Shown here: positions 22,170 through 32,407 of the stretch, in pieces
Layout: every line of letters starts with the position of its first letter
How positions within the stretch are numbered: position 1 is the stretch's first letter
NCBI GenBank assembly: GCA_020634575.1
Contig: JACKBM010000008.1
Coordinates: forward strand, 83,211 to 147,210
Length of the DNA: 64,000 bases
Direction: 5' to 3'
From: Ardenticatenales bacterium
GTDB lineage: Bacteria; Chloroflexota; Anaerolineae; Promineifilales; Promineifilaceae
Translations under genes and position numbers: made by a program
The notes under the pieces: model-generated
What the model saw: only the letters and a program-made list of their open reading frames with translations
What the model was told of the DNA's origin: nothing
Databases searched by the model: none

Positions 22170-23156
22170 TCAAGTGTCATCCCCTGCAAAATCAGAGCGC
22201 TGGGGTAGTACCGCGGCCACCAGTTCGGCGGCAGCGCTGTACGGATCCATTTCTCGATTGGCGACTGCTGCGGTCAGTGTCTCTCGCGTCGCCGCCGGTA
22301 CCTCAGCCAAAATCCGGCGCCATAACATCTGCCGGGCCAGCTGTTCCAGCTCCCGGGCGGCTCTTTCCTGTTCGCGTTCCTGCAGGCGGCCGCTGCGCTG
22401 CAGGTAATCAAAATGTGCTTCAATCCGATCGACCAGGGCCGGCACCCCTTCACCTGTCGTGGCCACAGTGGACAACACAGGCACTTGCCAGCTCGCCCCA
22501 GCCCGATTGTCGTTGTGGCGGTGGCCCAGGTCCAGCATCATCTGCAGCGCCTGGACCGTCTGCCGGGCCGTCGGCCGATCCGCCTTGTTCACCACCAGCA
22601 GGTCAGCAATCTCGAGGATGCCTGCCTTACTGGTCTGGATGTCATCCCCCATGCCGGGCGCCTCAATCACCAGGGTGGTGTGCGCCAGGGCGGCGATGTC
22701 TACCTCAGCCTGGCCGGCGCCGACCGTTTCAATCAGGATGGCATCAAAACCGGCCGCATCCAGCACGCGAGCCATGCCGCGCGTCGCCGCGGACAGCCCA
22801 CCGAGTTGCCCCCGTGAAGCCAGGCTGCGGATAAAGACACCGCTGTCGCCAGACAGGTCACGCATGCGAATCCGGTCGCCCAGAAGGGCGCCGCCGCTGA
22901 ACGGGCTACTGGGATCCACGGCGATGATGCCGACTGTTTTGTCACGCCGGCGCAATTCGCCGGCAATCTGGGTGGTTAAGGTGCTCTTGCCTGACCCCGG
23001 GGGACCTGTCAGGCCGATGATGTGGGACCGGCCGGTCCCACCGTGTAACTGCTGAATGATCTCCCGGGCCGCCAACTCGTCATTTTCCACTCGCGTCAAG
23101 ATGCGCGCGATGGCCCGTCGACGGCCGCGGCGTACCCCTTCGATCAGCTCATCCAC
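22170..23156 (-). CDS. meaB: Methylmalonyl-CoA mutase-associated GTPase MeaB
   Basis: 328 residues with a GTG start at 23156 overlapping the upstream gene by eight bases, which indicates translational coupling. The G1 loop is GPPGSGKST, the [13 protein letters not shown] block is the G3-region signature of MeaB/ArgK, and NKAD is the G4 guanine-specificity motif. It gates cobalamin loading and protects the methylmalonyl-CoA or isobutyryl-CoA mutase. The cobalamin-binding subunit is encoded just upstream; the catalytic subunit is not in this window. Confidence 0.94.
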   Translation of the reverse strand: MDELIEGVRRGRRRAIARILTRVENDELAAREIIQQLHGGTGRSHIIGLTGPPGSGKSTLTTQIAGELRRRDKTVGIIAVDPSSPFSGGALLGDRIRMRDLSGDSGVFIRSLASRGQLGGLSAATRGMARVLDAAGFDAILIETVGAGQAEVDIAALAHTTLVIEAPGMGDDIQTSKAGILEIADLLVVNKADRPTARQTVQALQMMLDLGHRHNDNRAGASWQVPVLSTVATTGEGVPALVDRIEAHFDYLQRSGRLQEREQERAARELEQLARQMLWRRILAEVPAATRETLTAAVANREMDPYSAAAELVAAVLPQRSDFAGDDT

Positions 23157-23550
23157 TGCCGACGGCTCCTCGCACGGCCTCCACGATATGGCTCATGGAA
23201 GTGCCTGGGCCGAACACGTCGGCAACCCCCAGCGCCTTCAGGGCAGCCACATCCTCATCCGGGATGATGCCACCGACAAATACCGGCACATCGCCCATTT
23301 CATTGGCCGCCATCAGCTCCAGGATCTGGGGAATCAGAGCCATATGTGCCCCCGAGAGGATGCTGATGCCCACAACGTCGACATCTTCCTGCAAGGCGGC
23401 TTCAGCCACCATCTGCGGTGTCTGGCGCAGGCCGGTGTAGACCACCTCCATACCAGCATCCCGCAATGCCCGCGCGATCACCTTCGCGCCTCGATCATGT
23501 CCATCCAGGCCCGGTTTGGCCACCAGGACCCGAATTCGCTCTTCACTCAT
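23149..23550 (-). CDS. Free-standing cobalamin-binding subunit of a methylmalonyl-CoA-type mutase
   Basis: 133 residues from ATG 23550 (an in-frame TTG at 23589 lengthens it without benefit). The DGHDRG motif (DxHxxG) provides the axial histidine for B12, followed by SILSGAH and GGIIPDED of the C-terminal B12-binding fold. In this family the domain may be a separate small subunit paired with a large catalytic subunit. Overlap with meaB supports a shared role in propionyl-CoA or branched acyl-CoA metabolism. Confidence 0.93.
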   Translation of the reverse strand: MSEERIRVLVAKPGLDGHDRGAKVIARALRDAGMEVVYTGLRQTPQMVAEAALQEDVDVVGISILSGAHMALIPQILELMAANEMGDVPVFVGGIIPDEDVAALKALGVADVFGPGTSMSHIVEAVRGAVGSG

Positions 23551-24051
23551 ACTTGCTTGCCCGGCGGCCGGCGCTAATTGTGATGACAACGACCGCCCAA
23601 TCTATTGTAGGCAATTTCAATCGTTTCGCCTATGGGAGTTGACTTAAAAAATGGGTAATACTGGCGGCGGGGCGCAACCCGTTGGGTGCCCCTGGGCGCG
23701 TCTGACGCAAGCAGAGCAGAGCGGTTGGCCAGCGTAGGGTGGCGCGCAAGCGCGCCGGCGGGGCGGGCGGCAACCCTACAGGAGAATGCCTACCTGTCGG
23801 GTTGCGCCCGCCCCGCCTCCCATCACCTTTGTCATCTCGAGCGCCGCCAACCATCCGCTACGGCCATCGTGACGAAGCGAGAGATCTCTACGCTAATCCG
23901 TGTCAACGCTCAGGACTCGTCGTTGCCAACATAAGGCCGGTCAGCCGCTGAGATTCCTCCCTCCGGCTGGATGAACAGATGGGCCAACTAGAAGCGGTCG
24001 GAATGACGGTGATGCGGGGGGGAATGGGATCTGGATTGAACCTGCGCTGGC
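23551..24051. other. Intergenic region with repeat copy, no gene
   Basis: The 500-bp gap holds promoter-side sequence for the B12-subunit gene and a GC-rich segment at about 23660-23812. That segment has multiple ggcgcaaccc/gggttgcgcc blocks, including a copy of the repeat shared with 34.5 kb. Short open frames here have biased, low-complexity translations and no family resemblance. Confidence 0.55.
23769..23810. repeat. Dispersed repeat 'ggcaaccctacaggagaatgcctacctgtcgggttgcgccc', copy 1
   Basis: This ~41-bp unit is nearly identical to 34521-34561 (one base differs in the GGG run), and an inverted, diverged copy lies at 34383-34422. It has an internal caggagaatgcctacctg palindrome-like core and outer caaccc/gggttg arms, so it can fold. 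Confidence 0.7.
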
Positions 24052-26085
24052 CTAGCGCCCCAGCTGTTCCCGCAACGCCTCGGGGGTGGTGACCGGCCGG
24101 TTACAAACAAACCCGCGGCAGACATACGCCGTCGCCTGGCCTTCCAGGCGGGGACGGTCGGCCAGGAGGGGGATGGGGCTGCGCTCGCCACCGACGGCGA
24201 GGACTTGGAGCGGCCGGTAGCCGCTCTGGGCGGCTTTGACCAGCGCTTCAGTCTCCGGCAAACCGGGGTCGCCGTTGATGGCGATTTCGACCGGTTGGCC
24301 CAGGTAAAGCGTCGCGGCGCAGAGCCATTGGGCAAAACCTTGAGCGTATTGGGCCAGCGCCTCATGCAGAGCACGCAGGGCGTCGGCGGCCGCGTCAACA
24401 TAGCCGCCCTCGCCCGTGTAGAGATTGGCCAGCAACAGATTGTGGGCCATCATGGCGTTGCCGCTGGGCACGGCGTTGTCCTGGACATCTTTGGGCCGGA
24501 AAATCAGCGCCTCGTGGTCGTCTGAGGTATCAAAAAAGCCACCAGCCGCTTCGTCGCGGAAATGGGTCCGGGCGATTTCAATGAGCTCGATGGCCCAGCT
24601 GTACCAGCGTTCGTCGAAGGTGGTCTGATAGAGGGCCAGCAGCCCGTCAGCCAGGTAGGCGTAATCTTCCAGGTAGCCGTTCAGCTTGGGTTCGTGGCCC
24701 GCTTTCCAGGTGCGCAGCAAGCGGCCGTTGTCGCGGCGCATGACGCGCTGCAGGAACAGGGCGTTTTCAGCGGCGACGGTGGTGTAATCCGGCCGGTTCA
24801 AAACCCGGCCCGCCTCGGCAAAAGCGGCCAGCATCAAACCGTTCCAGGCGGTCAGGATCTTGTCATCCAGCCCCGGCCAGATCCGCTCGGCCCGCACGGC
24901 ATACAGCTTTGCCCGCGCTGCGGCCAGGCGGGCCTGGAGTTCAGCAACCGGGATCTGCTGCTCCAAAGCAACGGCATGGATGGGCCGCTTCACATTGAGG
25001 ATATTCTGGCCTTCCCAGTTGCCGCCCGCCGTCACATCGTAATAGGCCATGAACAGCTCGGCCTCATCACCCAGGACAGCGCGAATCTCAGCCGGCTGCC
25101 AGACATAGAATTTGCCCTCCACGCCTTCGCTGTCGGCATCCTGGCTGCTGTAGAAACCACCCTCTTCGTGGCGCATTTCCTGCACCACGTAATCGAGCGT
25201 TTCCTCGACCACCCGGCGGTAATAGGCATCGCCGGTGGCCTGGTAGGCGTGCAGGTAGACGCGGGCCAGCTGGGCGTTGTCGTAGAGCATTTTCTCAAAA
25301 TGGGGGACCAGCCATTCGTTATCGGTCGAGTAGCGGGCAAAGCCGCCGCCAAGATGGTCGTACATGCCGCCATCGGCCATGCGCCGCAGGGTGGTTTCGG
25401 CCATGTGCAAAGCATCGGGTGAGCCGGTCAGGTGATGATAGCGGAGCAGGAATTCCAGGATCATCGGCTGGGGGAACTTGGGCGCGCCACCAAAACCGCC
25501 ACGCTGGCTGTCAAAACGACGGGCCAGGCCAGCCACGGCCTGGTCGAGCAACTCCTGGTTCAGCTCCGCCTCGCCGCCTTCCATACCGAAGGTGCGGCTG
25601 ATGTGCTCTTTCATCTGGGCGGCGTTGGTGAGAATATCGTCCCGCTTGGTCTGCCAGGCGTTGATGACTGCCTCCAGCACCTGGCGAAAGCTGGGCATGC
25701 CGTGGCGCGGGACGGGCGGGAAGTAGGTGCCGCCGTAGAATGGTTCACCGGCCGGTGTCATCACCACCGTCATCGGCCAGCCGCCCTGCCCGGTCATCGC
25801 CTGCACCGCCGTCATGTAGATGTTGTCGATGTCGGGCCGCTCCTCACGGTCAACCTTGACATTGACAAAATGCTCATTCATGTAGGCGGCCGTGGCCGGA
25901 TCTTCAAACGATTCATGGGCCATCACATGGCACCAATGGCAGGCGGCATAACCCACGCTGAGCAAAATCGGCTTGTCCAGCTCACGCGCCAGCGCCAGCG
26001 CCTCCTCGCCCCAGGGATACCAATCCACCGGGTTATCAGCGTGCTGTAAAAGATATGGACTCGTTTCCTGGGCCAGTCGATTCAT
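24052..26085 (-). CDS. YyaL/SSP411-type protein with thioredoxin-like N-terminus (DUF255)
   Basis: 677 residues from ATG 26085, where the family N-terminus ([21 protein letters not shown]) begins. The N-terminal ~165 residues are a thioredoxin-like DUF255 domain with the CHWCHVM site. The rest is an (alpha/alpha)6 glycosidase-like barrel with [11 protein letters not shown] and LTAWNGLML. The family is conserved from bacteria to man but its reaction is unsettled. The start lies just downstream of the dispersed repeat at 26091, which separates it from trpA. Confidence 0.93.
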   Translation of the reverse strand: MNRLAQETSPYLLQHADNPVDWYPWGEEALALARELDKPILLSVGYAACHWCHVMAHESFEDPATAAYMNEHFVNVKVDREERPDIDNIYMTAVQAMTGQGGWPMTVVMTPAGEPFYGGTYFPPVPRHGMPSFRQVLEAVINAWQTKRDDILTNAAQMKEHISRTFGMEGGEAELNQELLDQAVAGLARRFDSQRGGFGGAPKFPQPMILEFLLRYHHLTGSPDALHMAETTLRRMADGGMYDHLGGGFARYSTDNEWLVPHFEKMLYDNAQLARVYLHAYQATGDAYYRRVVEETLDYVVQEMRHEEGGFYSSQDADSEGVEGKFYVWQPAEIRAVLGDEAELFMAYYDVTAGGNWEGQNILNVKRPIHAVALEQQIPVAELQARLAAARAKLYAVRAERIWPGLDDKILTAWNGLMLAAFAEAGRVLNRPDYTTVAAENALFLQRVMRRDNGRLLRTWKAGHEPKLNGYLEDYAYLADGLLALYQTTFDERWYSWAIELIEIARTHFRDEAAGGFFDTSDDHEALIFRPKDVQDNAVPSGNAMMAHNLLLANLYTGEGGYVDAAADALRALHEALAQYAQGFAQWLCAATLYLGQPVEIAINGDPGLPETEALVKAAQSGYRPLQVLAVGGERSPIPLLADRPRLEGQATAYVCRGFVCNRPVTTPEALREQLGR

Positions 26086-26090
26086 AAGAA

Positions 26091-26215
26091 TTTTTTTGCC
26101 ACGGATTGACACGGATTTGGCACGGATTTCTTCTGGTGGATTGAAAGTAGCTGCGATTGGTTAACTGTCCAATCCCAAAAAGAAATCCGTGTTGAATCCG
26201 TGCTAATCCGTGGCC
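26091..26215. repeat. Dispersed 'CACGGATTaACACGGAT' inverted repeat, copy 2
   Basis: It begins tttttttgccacggattgac and ends gctaatccgtggcc, with internal cacggat/atccgtg motifs. It is the same element as 553-661 and again lies between two genes, here overlapping the trpA stop. Confidence 0.7.
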
Positions 26216-27017
26216 TTCTCCATTCCTGCCTTCAAAGCGCCCATGAATTGGGCCGCAGCGGCGGGTTTGTCTTCAGCGGCGTCGACGGCGTTGATGAGGG
26301 CGCTGCCGACGATGACGCCATCCGCGAATGTACCGACGTCGGCGGCCTGGGCCGGGGTGCTGATGCCGAAGCCAACGGCCACCGGCACATTCGTCTCGCT
26401 TTGATGCTGCCCACAAACTCGGGCAGCCGTGTGCTGACAGCCTGGCGCGCCCCGGTGATGCCGGTGACGCTGACGGCGTAGATGAAGCCCTGCGCCCGCG
26501 CCACGACTTTGCTGATGCGGGCGGGGTGGCTGGTTGGGGCCAGGAAATGGATCAGGGCCAGGCCCGCAGCGGCTGCCGCCGCCTCCAGCTCGTCTGCCTC
26601 TTCCGGCGGCAGGTCGGGCACCAGCAGGCCATCCGCTCCGGCTGCTGCCACATCTTTGACATAGGCGTCCAGGCCGTAGGCCATGATGGGGTTGTAATAG
26701 CCCATCAACAGAAAGGGCGCCGTGACACCGCGGCCGCGCAGCTCGCGGACCATCGCCAGACAATCCCGGCTGGTGGTCCCGTTTTCCAGCGCTTTCTGAG
26801 TGCTGTGCTGGATGGTCGGGCCGTCGGCGAGCGGATCACTGAAGGGCACGCCCAGTTCAAACAAATCAGCATAGGGGGCGATGGCCGCCACCACGTCCAG
26901 CGACGTGGCGCGGTCGGGGTAGCCCAGGGTGTAGTAGGGCATCAGGGCCGCCCGCTGGGCAGCTTTGGCCTGCTGAAAGGCGGTCGCGATATGGGACCGG
27001 CCGGTTGCCTCAGTCAT
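26203..27017 (-). pseudogene. trpA: Tryptophan synthase alpha chain, single frameshift
   Basis: The reading frame from ATG 27017 (GAGGAAA upstream) carries TrpA motifs [10 protein letters not shown] (catalytic Glu replaced by Tyr-Thr context around the usual Glu49 region), [10 protein letters not shown] with the catalytic Asp, [15 protein letters not shown] and [12 protein letters not shown]. At about 26398 the frame shifts, and the C-terminus ([18 protein letters not shown]) continues in another frame to the stop at 26203. Restoring one G in GCGAG would give a continuous ~271-residue protein. TrpA converts indole-glycerol phosphate to indole; trpB is not nearby. This may be a sequencing error rather than a dead gene. 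Confidence 0.85.
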
Positions 27018-27265
27018 AAATTTCCTCATCTCCACAAAAATCTCAGCCGGCAGGGTAACCCGAACCGGCCTTCCGCGCAACAGTTTATCATTCGTGAGCA
27101 ATTTCGCCCCGGCCCGGCCAACTTCTAGACAGCAGCGCCGAGGTCCACTATGATGATGCCAACTCCAGCGGTACCGGAGAAATTGACCGGCGCCCGCCAG
27201 AGATTTTTCCGGCAGGTCAGGCGATAGAAATCACCTCAGCACAAGGCCGAGGCACCTGCAGATTT

Positions 27266-28324
27266 ATGGATAATTACGAAATCCCGGCGCCCGAGGGCCC
27301 ACCGGCCGATTGGCAAACGTTTGCCCGGCCCACGCGACAATTCGGGCAATACAAGAAACAGACCGGCGGCATTGGCCATTTTGGCCTGGTCACGATTATC
27401 GTTGAGCCTCACGAACTAAGCCCGGTCATCGTCATCGAAAATGGCACAGACAAGGCCAGTTTGCCAGCCGAATACCTGCCGGCCATCTTCCAGGGCCTGT
27501 CAGACATCATTCGCGGCCCAGATGACGAACCACGCACCCTGGTCGGCCTGCGTATTCTGATTATCGACGGCGTCTACCACGAGGTCGACTCCAACCCATT
27601 CTCTTTCCGCATGGCCGCCCGCCTGGCCATGCAGGCAGCCATAGCAGACGCCGGGCTTTGTCCCTGGCAAGGCCCGGTTAAAGCCGGCGCGCCCCTCTCT
27701 TTCAAAAGCACAGTCACCGCCTATCGCGCCAACTTCCTGGAACAGTTTCGCGCTTTTGTGACGTCGGTCAGCGGCCAGCTCATTACCGCCGGCTTCGCCC
27801 GGCAGGATCTGGACGATGAGCGCGTCTTTTTCCTGCGCCAGACGGCGGATTTGCTGCACCTGGTTGAATTGGGCTGGCGCTGGCATTGCCGGCTCCACAT
27901 GCGCGTCGGCATCATGCAGACGGAAGTGGGCTGGCTGGTCACCGGCCTGAGAGGCTGGCAACCGCTGTGGGAGAAATTTGAAGGCAAGCTGGTTGAAGCA
28001 CGTCTGGGTGGGGCCGATGGCTATCTGCCCCCGCTGGAAGCGACGCGCCAGGATATCGCCAATGCCGCCCACACCATCCTGGCGCAAGAAGCGATGCCGT
28101 TTTTTGCCCGCTGGTCGGATGGCCAGGCGGTGCTCAGTGCCGTGGAAGAGGACGAACTCAAAATCGGGACAGCCCGCTACATCGCCCTGCTGCACGTTCT
28201 GGGCCATCATGACGAAGCCCGGCAGAAGCTGGTCACACAGACCGCGGAGCTGAGCCGGGATGGCTACAGTCTGTGGAAAGCGCGTATCCTAGAGGCGATG
28301 CAGCAACGTTTGGATGAAGAATAA
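27266..28324 (+). CDS. Stand-alone EF-G domain IV-like protein with C-terminal unknown domain
   Basis: 352 residues. Residues about 20-128 read as domain IV of elongation factor G: KKQTGGIGHFGLVTIIVEP, then EYLPAIFQGLSD, then DGVYHEVDSN...FRMAARLAMQAA. These align by eye with the EF-G blocks around RQTGGRGQYG and the YHDVDSS tip loop. The tip histidine (His105) is kept. There is no GTPase domain. The remaining ~200 residues (EQFRAFVTSVSGQL, LLHLVELGWRW, VGIMQTEVGWLVTG) resemble DUF4304-like proteins only weakly. It heads a likely operon with the monooxygenase-like gene 13 bp downstream. Its function is unknown; ribosome A-site binding is inference. Confidence 0.75.
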   Translation: MDNYEIPAPEGPPADWQTFARPTRQFGQYKKQTGGIGHFGLVTIIVEPHELSPVIVIENGTDKASLPAEYLPAIFQGLSDIIRGPDDEPRTLVGLRILIIDGVYHEVDSNPFSFRMAARLAMQAAIADAGLCPWQGPVKAGAPLSFKSTVTAYRANFLEQFRAFVTSVSGQLITAGFARQDLDDERVFFLRQTADLLHLVELGWRWHCRLHMRVGIMQTEVGWLVTGLRGWQPLWEKFEGKLVEARLGGADGYLPPLEATRQDIANAAHTILAQEAMPFFARWSDGQAVLSAVEEDELKIGTARYIALLHVLGHHDEARQKLVTQTAELSRDGYSLWKARILEAMQQRLDEE

Positions 28325-28337
28325 GCACGGAGGAAAT

Positions 28338-28661
28338 GTGTCAGCAACGACTATCAAGCGTATCGGGACAATGACGGCCCAGCCAGACAAAGGCGACGAG
28401 CTGGCGGCCTTTGCCCGGGAAATCATCATGCCGGCCCTGCAAATGGCCGAGGGCTGCCTGAGCTGTGAACTCCTGCGCAGCCAGAGTGATCCCAATACGA
28501 TCATGATCATCGAGCATTGGACAAGTGAAGCGCATCATCAAGCCTCGGTGAAACATATTCGACCGGAAGACATTCAACGGGTGATGGGGCTGTTGGCCGG
28601 CGCACCGGCCGGTGACTATTACCATAGCCTCACCCTTTTCCAGGCTGATCATGCTGAATAA
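28338..28661 (+). CDS. Antibiotic-biosynthesis-monooxygenase (ABM) family protein
   Basis: 107 residues from GTG 28338, chosen because GGAGG lies closely upstream and the family's first strand needs it. It has the ferredoxin-like ABM pattern: first strand, QPDKGDELAAFAREI helix, GCLSCELLRSQSDPNTIMIIEHWTS and an AHHQASVKH helix. Relatives are small cofactor-free dimers such as quinol monooxygenases, or heme-degrading or uncharacterised proteins. Its end overlaps the start of the metallo-hydrolase gene. Confidence 0.82.
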   Translation: MSATTIKRIGTMTAQPDKGDELAAFAREIIMPALQMAEGCLSCELLRSQSDPNTIMIIEHWTSEAHHQASVKHIRPEDIQRVMGLLAGAPAGDYYHSLTLFQADHAE

Positions 28662-29424
28662 AGCCCCCGCCGACTGGTTCCGCGTCGCAGAGCTGGCGCC
28701 CGGCGTCTGGGGCATCGGCGAATTTGGCCATTACGAGGAAGTTCTCTCTTTCCTGCTCACCGGCGACGACGAGGCCGTACTCATCGACACGGGCCTCGGC
28801 TTCTTCAGCATGAAGGCGCTGGTTCAGGAGCTGACTGACCTGCCCTGCCGCGTCATCAACACCCATTCCCATTTTGACCACATTGGCAGCAACGCCGAGT
28901 TTGCCGAGGTGGCCCTGTTTGACCATCCCCTGAGCCACAAATACGCTCACGAAGGGGTTGGCGCGGATGAGTTGGCCTACTGGATTACGCCCAAACAGTT
29001 CACCGTGCCGCGCCCGCCGCTGCCCGAGCCATACACCATTCAACCCTTCCCACACGCCCGCTATTTCCAGGCTGGCGACACCATTAATCTGGCGCCATAC
29101 ACCCTGGAAATCCTGCACACGCCGGGCCACAGCGAAGACTCCGTCAGCTTCTACGATGCGAGCCGCGGCATTCTGTTCCCGGGCGACCTGTTTTATGACG
29201 GGCCAATCTACATCGAAGGGGGCGATGGCTGGGCCAAATACCGCCGCTCAGTCAGCCAGATGACGGCATTACCTGACCTGCAGCGCATCTTCCCCAGCCA
29301 CAACGCCTTTGAATTCAGCCTGGCCCAGCTGGCGGAGTTGCAACGGGCGGTGGCGGCCATTGAGGATGATGACCTGACAGCCACGGTGGAATTGTCGGGC
29401 CGGATGTCGCTGGTACCCGAGTAA
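28651..29424 (+). CDS. MBL-fold metallo-hydrolase
   Basis: 257 residues from ATG 28651, overlapping the ABM gene by 11 bases. The metal motif THSHFDHIG (HxHxDH), a downstream HTPGHSEDSV histidine, the GDLFYDG aspartate and a final SHN histidine give a complete binuclear site. The closest-looking group is the glyoxalase II/beta-lactamase-like hydrolases of unknown substrate. It appears to be the third gene of the operon with the EF-G domain IV protein. Confidence 0.9.
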   Translation: MLNKAPADWFRVAELAPGVWGIGEFGHYEEVLSFLLTGDDEAVLIDTGLGFFSMKALVQELTDLPCRVINTHSHFDHIGSNAEFAEVALFDHPLSHKYAHEGVGADELAYWITPKQFTVPRPPLPEPYTIQPFPHARYFQAGDTINLAPYTLEILHTPGHSEDSVSFYDASRGILFPGDLFYDGPIYIEGGDGWAKYRRSVSQMTALPDLQRIFPSHNAFEFSLAQLAELQRAVAAIEDDDLTATVELSGRMSLVPE

Positions 29425-29505
29425 ATGTCGCTGTAAAGCAGTTGCTAGAGTCCAAACCATCGAACCGTATACTGACATCTGTTACTCGTTTTAGCAGGAG
29501 TTCAG

Positions 29506-30126
29506 ATGATGAAACGTGCCGGCTGGCTCATTGCCCTATTTCTATTTTCGTTGCTGGGTGCCCTGGCCCCAATTAGCCTGGCCCAGGACGATCAGGCTGC
29601 TTCCAGCGTGGTTTCCGGGCCGGTCGCCAATGAGCCGTCGGCAGTTCCGGCCGTTCCACCAGCCATACCGGCCGGCAACATTCAGCGCTTTTTCCCCATT
29701 ATCATCCGGCGCCCCATTGCCGTTGGTTTTGCCCTGGACATCTTCAACCTGACCAACAGCGAGCGCGCCAACGCCGGCTGCCCGCCACTCCGTCTGAATG
29801 CGCAGCTGACCCAGGCCGCCCAGGGCCACGCCGCTGACATGGCGCTCAACGATTTCTTCTCGCACACCGGTTCCAACGGCTCTTCACCCTGGAACCGGAT
29901 CAACGCCACCGGCTATCAGTTTGCTTCGGCCGGCGAGAACATTGCCGCCGGCTACAGCACGCCCCAGGCAGCCATGAATGGCTGGATGAACAGCCCCGGC
30001 CACCGGGCCAATATCCTGAACTGCGCTTTTCAGGATATCGGGGTCGGCTATTACTACCGGAACCCGGACCCGGGCCAGGTCACTTACCGCCATTATTGGG
30101 TTCAGGTCTTTGCCCGGCCCAACTGA
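29506..30126 (+). CDS. Secreted CAP-domain (SCP-like) protein
   Basis: 206 residues; AGGAG precedes the ATG pair. A signal peptide spans about 1-26 (hydrophobic LIALFLFSLLGALAP, cleavage near SLA-QD), then a Pro/Ala/Val-rich linker, then a CAP domain from about residue 75: LTNSERANAGCPPL, the HAADMALNDFFSHTG histidine region, GENIAAGY and NSPGHRANILN. Exported by Sec. Bacterial CAP proteins are common at the cell surface; their activity is usually unknown. Confidence 0.93.
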   Translation: MMKRAGWLIALFLFSLLGALAPISLAQDDQAASSVVSGPVANEPSAVPAVPPAIPAGNIQRFFPIIIRRPIAVGFALDIFNLTNSERANAGCPPLRLNAQLTQAAQGHAADMALNDFFSHTGSNGSSPWNRINATGYQFASAGENIAAGYSTPQAAMNGWMNSPGHRANILNCAFQDIGVGYYYRNPDPGQVTYRHYWVQVFARPN

Positions 30127-30307
30127 GGTCCTTTGCCCCAATAGAAGCCTGAATCTATAATTCGACCATTCAGCGTCGGCGCCTGGTAGTTGGCCCGAGG
30201 CTGCCAGTCACGCCAGAACTGCCAGAACAGCAGAAATAGCTCACCTGAGGATACCGGCCGGTTCGCCTGACCTGCCCGCCCCCCAGCTTGAGCAGACGGA
30301 GGGACCC

Positions 30308-30880
30308 GTGGAACCCACCACTCAACCAGGCGGCCCACTTCAGCAAGGACAAACACTCGATCCAGAATATTTGCGGCTGTTTCGCGAACATTTGCGCGGC
30401 CAGCAGAGCTTGATCCTGGGTGCTCTCGCCGGTGCTGGCGCTGCCTTCCTCGGCGCCATCATGTGGGCCGGTATCTCTGTATATTTCCGGTTACCAGATC
30501 GGCTTCCTGGCCATCGCCATCGGCATGCTTGTTGGCTACGCCATCGCCAGCCTGGGTCGGGGCATCGACAAGATTCATGGCTGGATGGGCGGCGGCTTCT
30601 CGCTGCTGGGTGTCATTGCCGGCAATCTGTTTACGGTCGCCGTACATCACCCAGGCTGAAGAAATGCCCATCTGGAAGTTGGCTTCATCATGCTCCTCAA
30701 ACCTGGCTTGACCCTGGAAATCATGATGGATACTTTCTCACCCATGGATCTGCTGTTTTACGGGCTGGCGATCTACTACGGCTATCGCCCTCCTTCCGCA
30801 AGGTGACGACAAGAGATGAGGGCGGCCTTCCGGCAGCACTTCAACCGGGGAGGGCGCTGAATGAGCACACCCTTAGTTGA
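30308..30880 (+). pseudogene. Small membrane protein, several frameshifts
   Basis: The reading frame from ATG 30308 gives an N-terminus (LDPEYLRLFREHLRGQQ) and a hydrophobic segment. Around 30480 the hydrophobic sequence continues in another frame (SGYQIGFLAIAIGMLVGYAI, HGWMGGGFSLLGVIAGNLFTV). It then changes frame again (FIMLLKPGLTLEIM, MDLLFYGLAIYYGYR) before returning to the first (SFRKVTTRDE). Pieced together it is a ~180-residue protein with about four membrane segments. No stop codons interrupt the coding-like pieces. Either the sequence contains indel errors or the gene is recently broken. Confidence 0.55.
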
Positions 30881-31342
30881 AATCCGGCAGGCGCTGATGG
30901 TCTCACAGGCGGAATTCCTGGCCTTGCTGGCCCGTTTCCAGCCGGAAACGCTCCATCAGCAGATAGACAACGAACCCTGGACGCCGGCCGTCATCTTGCT
31001 GCATATGTGCGAAGCCCGCGAACATTACACTCGCTGATGGGGCGCCTATTGGCGTCTGACTTCAAAGCCCGGTTGGGCGTGCTACCGACGATCCCCAGCG
31101 CATGACCGAAATCGCCGCTGCCGCTACCGGCGTGGCCACAGCGGAGCAATTGAGGGCGCTTGCGCGACAGTTTCGCCGGATGATGCGGGTACTGGATGGG
31201 GATACAGGAGGCGGATCTGGACCGGCAGGTCACTCTGGCCCGGCCCGGATTTGAGGATTTGCGACTGGCGGGCTTTATCGGCCGCTTCCTCGTCGGCCAC
31301 CACCAGATGCATGTGAACCAGTTAACGGCGTTGAGCGACTAG
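30861..31342 (+). pseudogene. DinB-superfamily protein, frameshifted
   Basis: From ATG 30861 the first frame gives VSQAEFLALLARFQPETL and PAVILLHMCEAREHYTR before a premature stop near 31038. Coding-like sequence resumes in other frames (MTEIAAAATGVATAEQLRALARQF; then FIGRFLVGHHQMHVNQL to a TAG at 31342). The N-terminal four-helix pattern and final HHQMH metal motif fit the DinB/DUF664 fold. At least two indels are needed. Its 3' end converges on tsaD. Confidence 0.6.
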
Positions 31343-32407
31343 AATCGAGGGTTGCCAACCGACGGGTTAGCCACGACGGGTTACGACCCGACAGGTTGGG
31401 CAACCCTCGCCTCACCAGGCGCAGGCTGGGGATCACGTCAAAGTCGAGAGCGTCACGGCGGCCGGCGGTGAAGTGGAAATGGGCAGCGGCGCCGATCATG
31501 GCGGCGTTGTCGGTGCAGAGGAAGAGGGGTGGGTAGCGGACCTGCCGGTCCAACGCCGCTGCCATCGCCGTCCGCAGCTGCGAGTTGGCTGAGACGCCGC
31601 CGGCCAGATGGACCGCCGTCACATCATACGCCGCCGCCGCCTGGGCCGTCTTTTGCACCAACACATCAACCACCGCCGTCTGGAAGCTGGCCGCCAGGTC
31701 AGGGACCGGCATCGCCTGCCCTTCCCCGTACTCACGCGTCTGGCGCAACACCGCCGTCTTCAAACCGCTAAAGCTGAAATTGTAACCATCGGTGAGGACA
31801 GCCGGGGAAAATCAAAGGCTCTGTCATCGCCGGTACGGGCCGCTTTGTCGATGGCCGGGCCGCCCGGATAAGGCAGATCGAGCAGCCGGCCAACCTTGTC
31901 AAACGCCTCACCCGCCGCATCATCCAGCGTACCGCCCAGATGTTCGTAGACACCATGGTCGCGCATCAGATACAACTCGGTGTGGCCGCCACTCACCACC
32001 AAGGTCAATACCGGGAATTGAATATCCGGCGCGGATTCGGTCAGCCAGAGTGAATAGAGGTGGCCTTCGATATGGTTGATGGCCAGGAGCGGTTTGTCAT
32101 GCGCTGCCGCTAATCCCTTGGCCATGTTGACGCCCACGAGCAGGGAGCCGACCAGGCCCGGTCCTTGCGTCACTGCCAGGCAATCCAGGTCGGCAAAGGT
32201 GAGGCCGGCCTGGGCCATCGCCTCAGCCACAACCGTGTAGATGACCTCAATGTGGCGGCGGGAGGCAACCTCCGGAAAGACGCCGCCATATTTGGCATGC
32301 AGCTCATTCTGGCTGGCCACCACATTGCTTAAAATACGGGTGCCGTCGGCAATGACGGCGGCGGCCGTCTCGTCACAGGAAGATTCAATCGCGAGTATAC
32401 GGGTCAT
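31275..32407 (-). pseudogene. tsaD: tRNA t6A threonylcarbamoyltransferase TsaD, single frameshift
   Basis: The first frame from ATG 32407 contains [11 protein letters not shown], the metal-binding HIEGH ([12 protein letters not shown]) and VSGGHTEL, and runs into a wrong frame after FDFPR. The second frame carries the rest ([40 protein letters not shown]). Adding one G to the CCCCGG run near 31807 restores [14 protein letters not shown] continuously. TsaD is nearly universal and essential, so a sequence error is likely. About 35 C-terminal residues after DVIPSLRLV are atypical and run through a hairpin repeat, so the true stop may also be displaced. Its ATG overlaps the selA stop. Confidence 0.88.
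31350..31408. repeat. Inverted repeat at the tsaD/DinB junction
   Basis: gggttgccaacc... pairs with ...ggttgggcaaccc, and inner gacgggttacgacccg also folds. It lies between the two convergent genes and may act as a bidirectional terminator-like structure. The caaccc/gggttg arms resemble those of the repeats at 23.8 and 34.5 kb. Confidence 0.4.

Noticed and set aside
24052..26085. Protein disulfide reductase or thioredoxin
   Set aside because: The thioredoxin-like part is the DUF255 domain of YyaL-type proteins, followed by a long glycosidase-like barrel.
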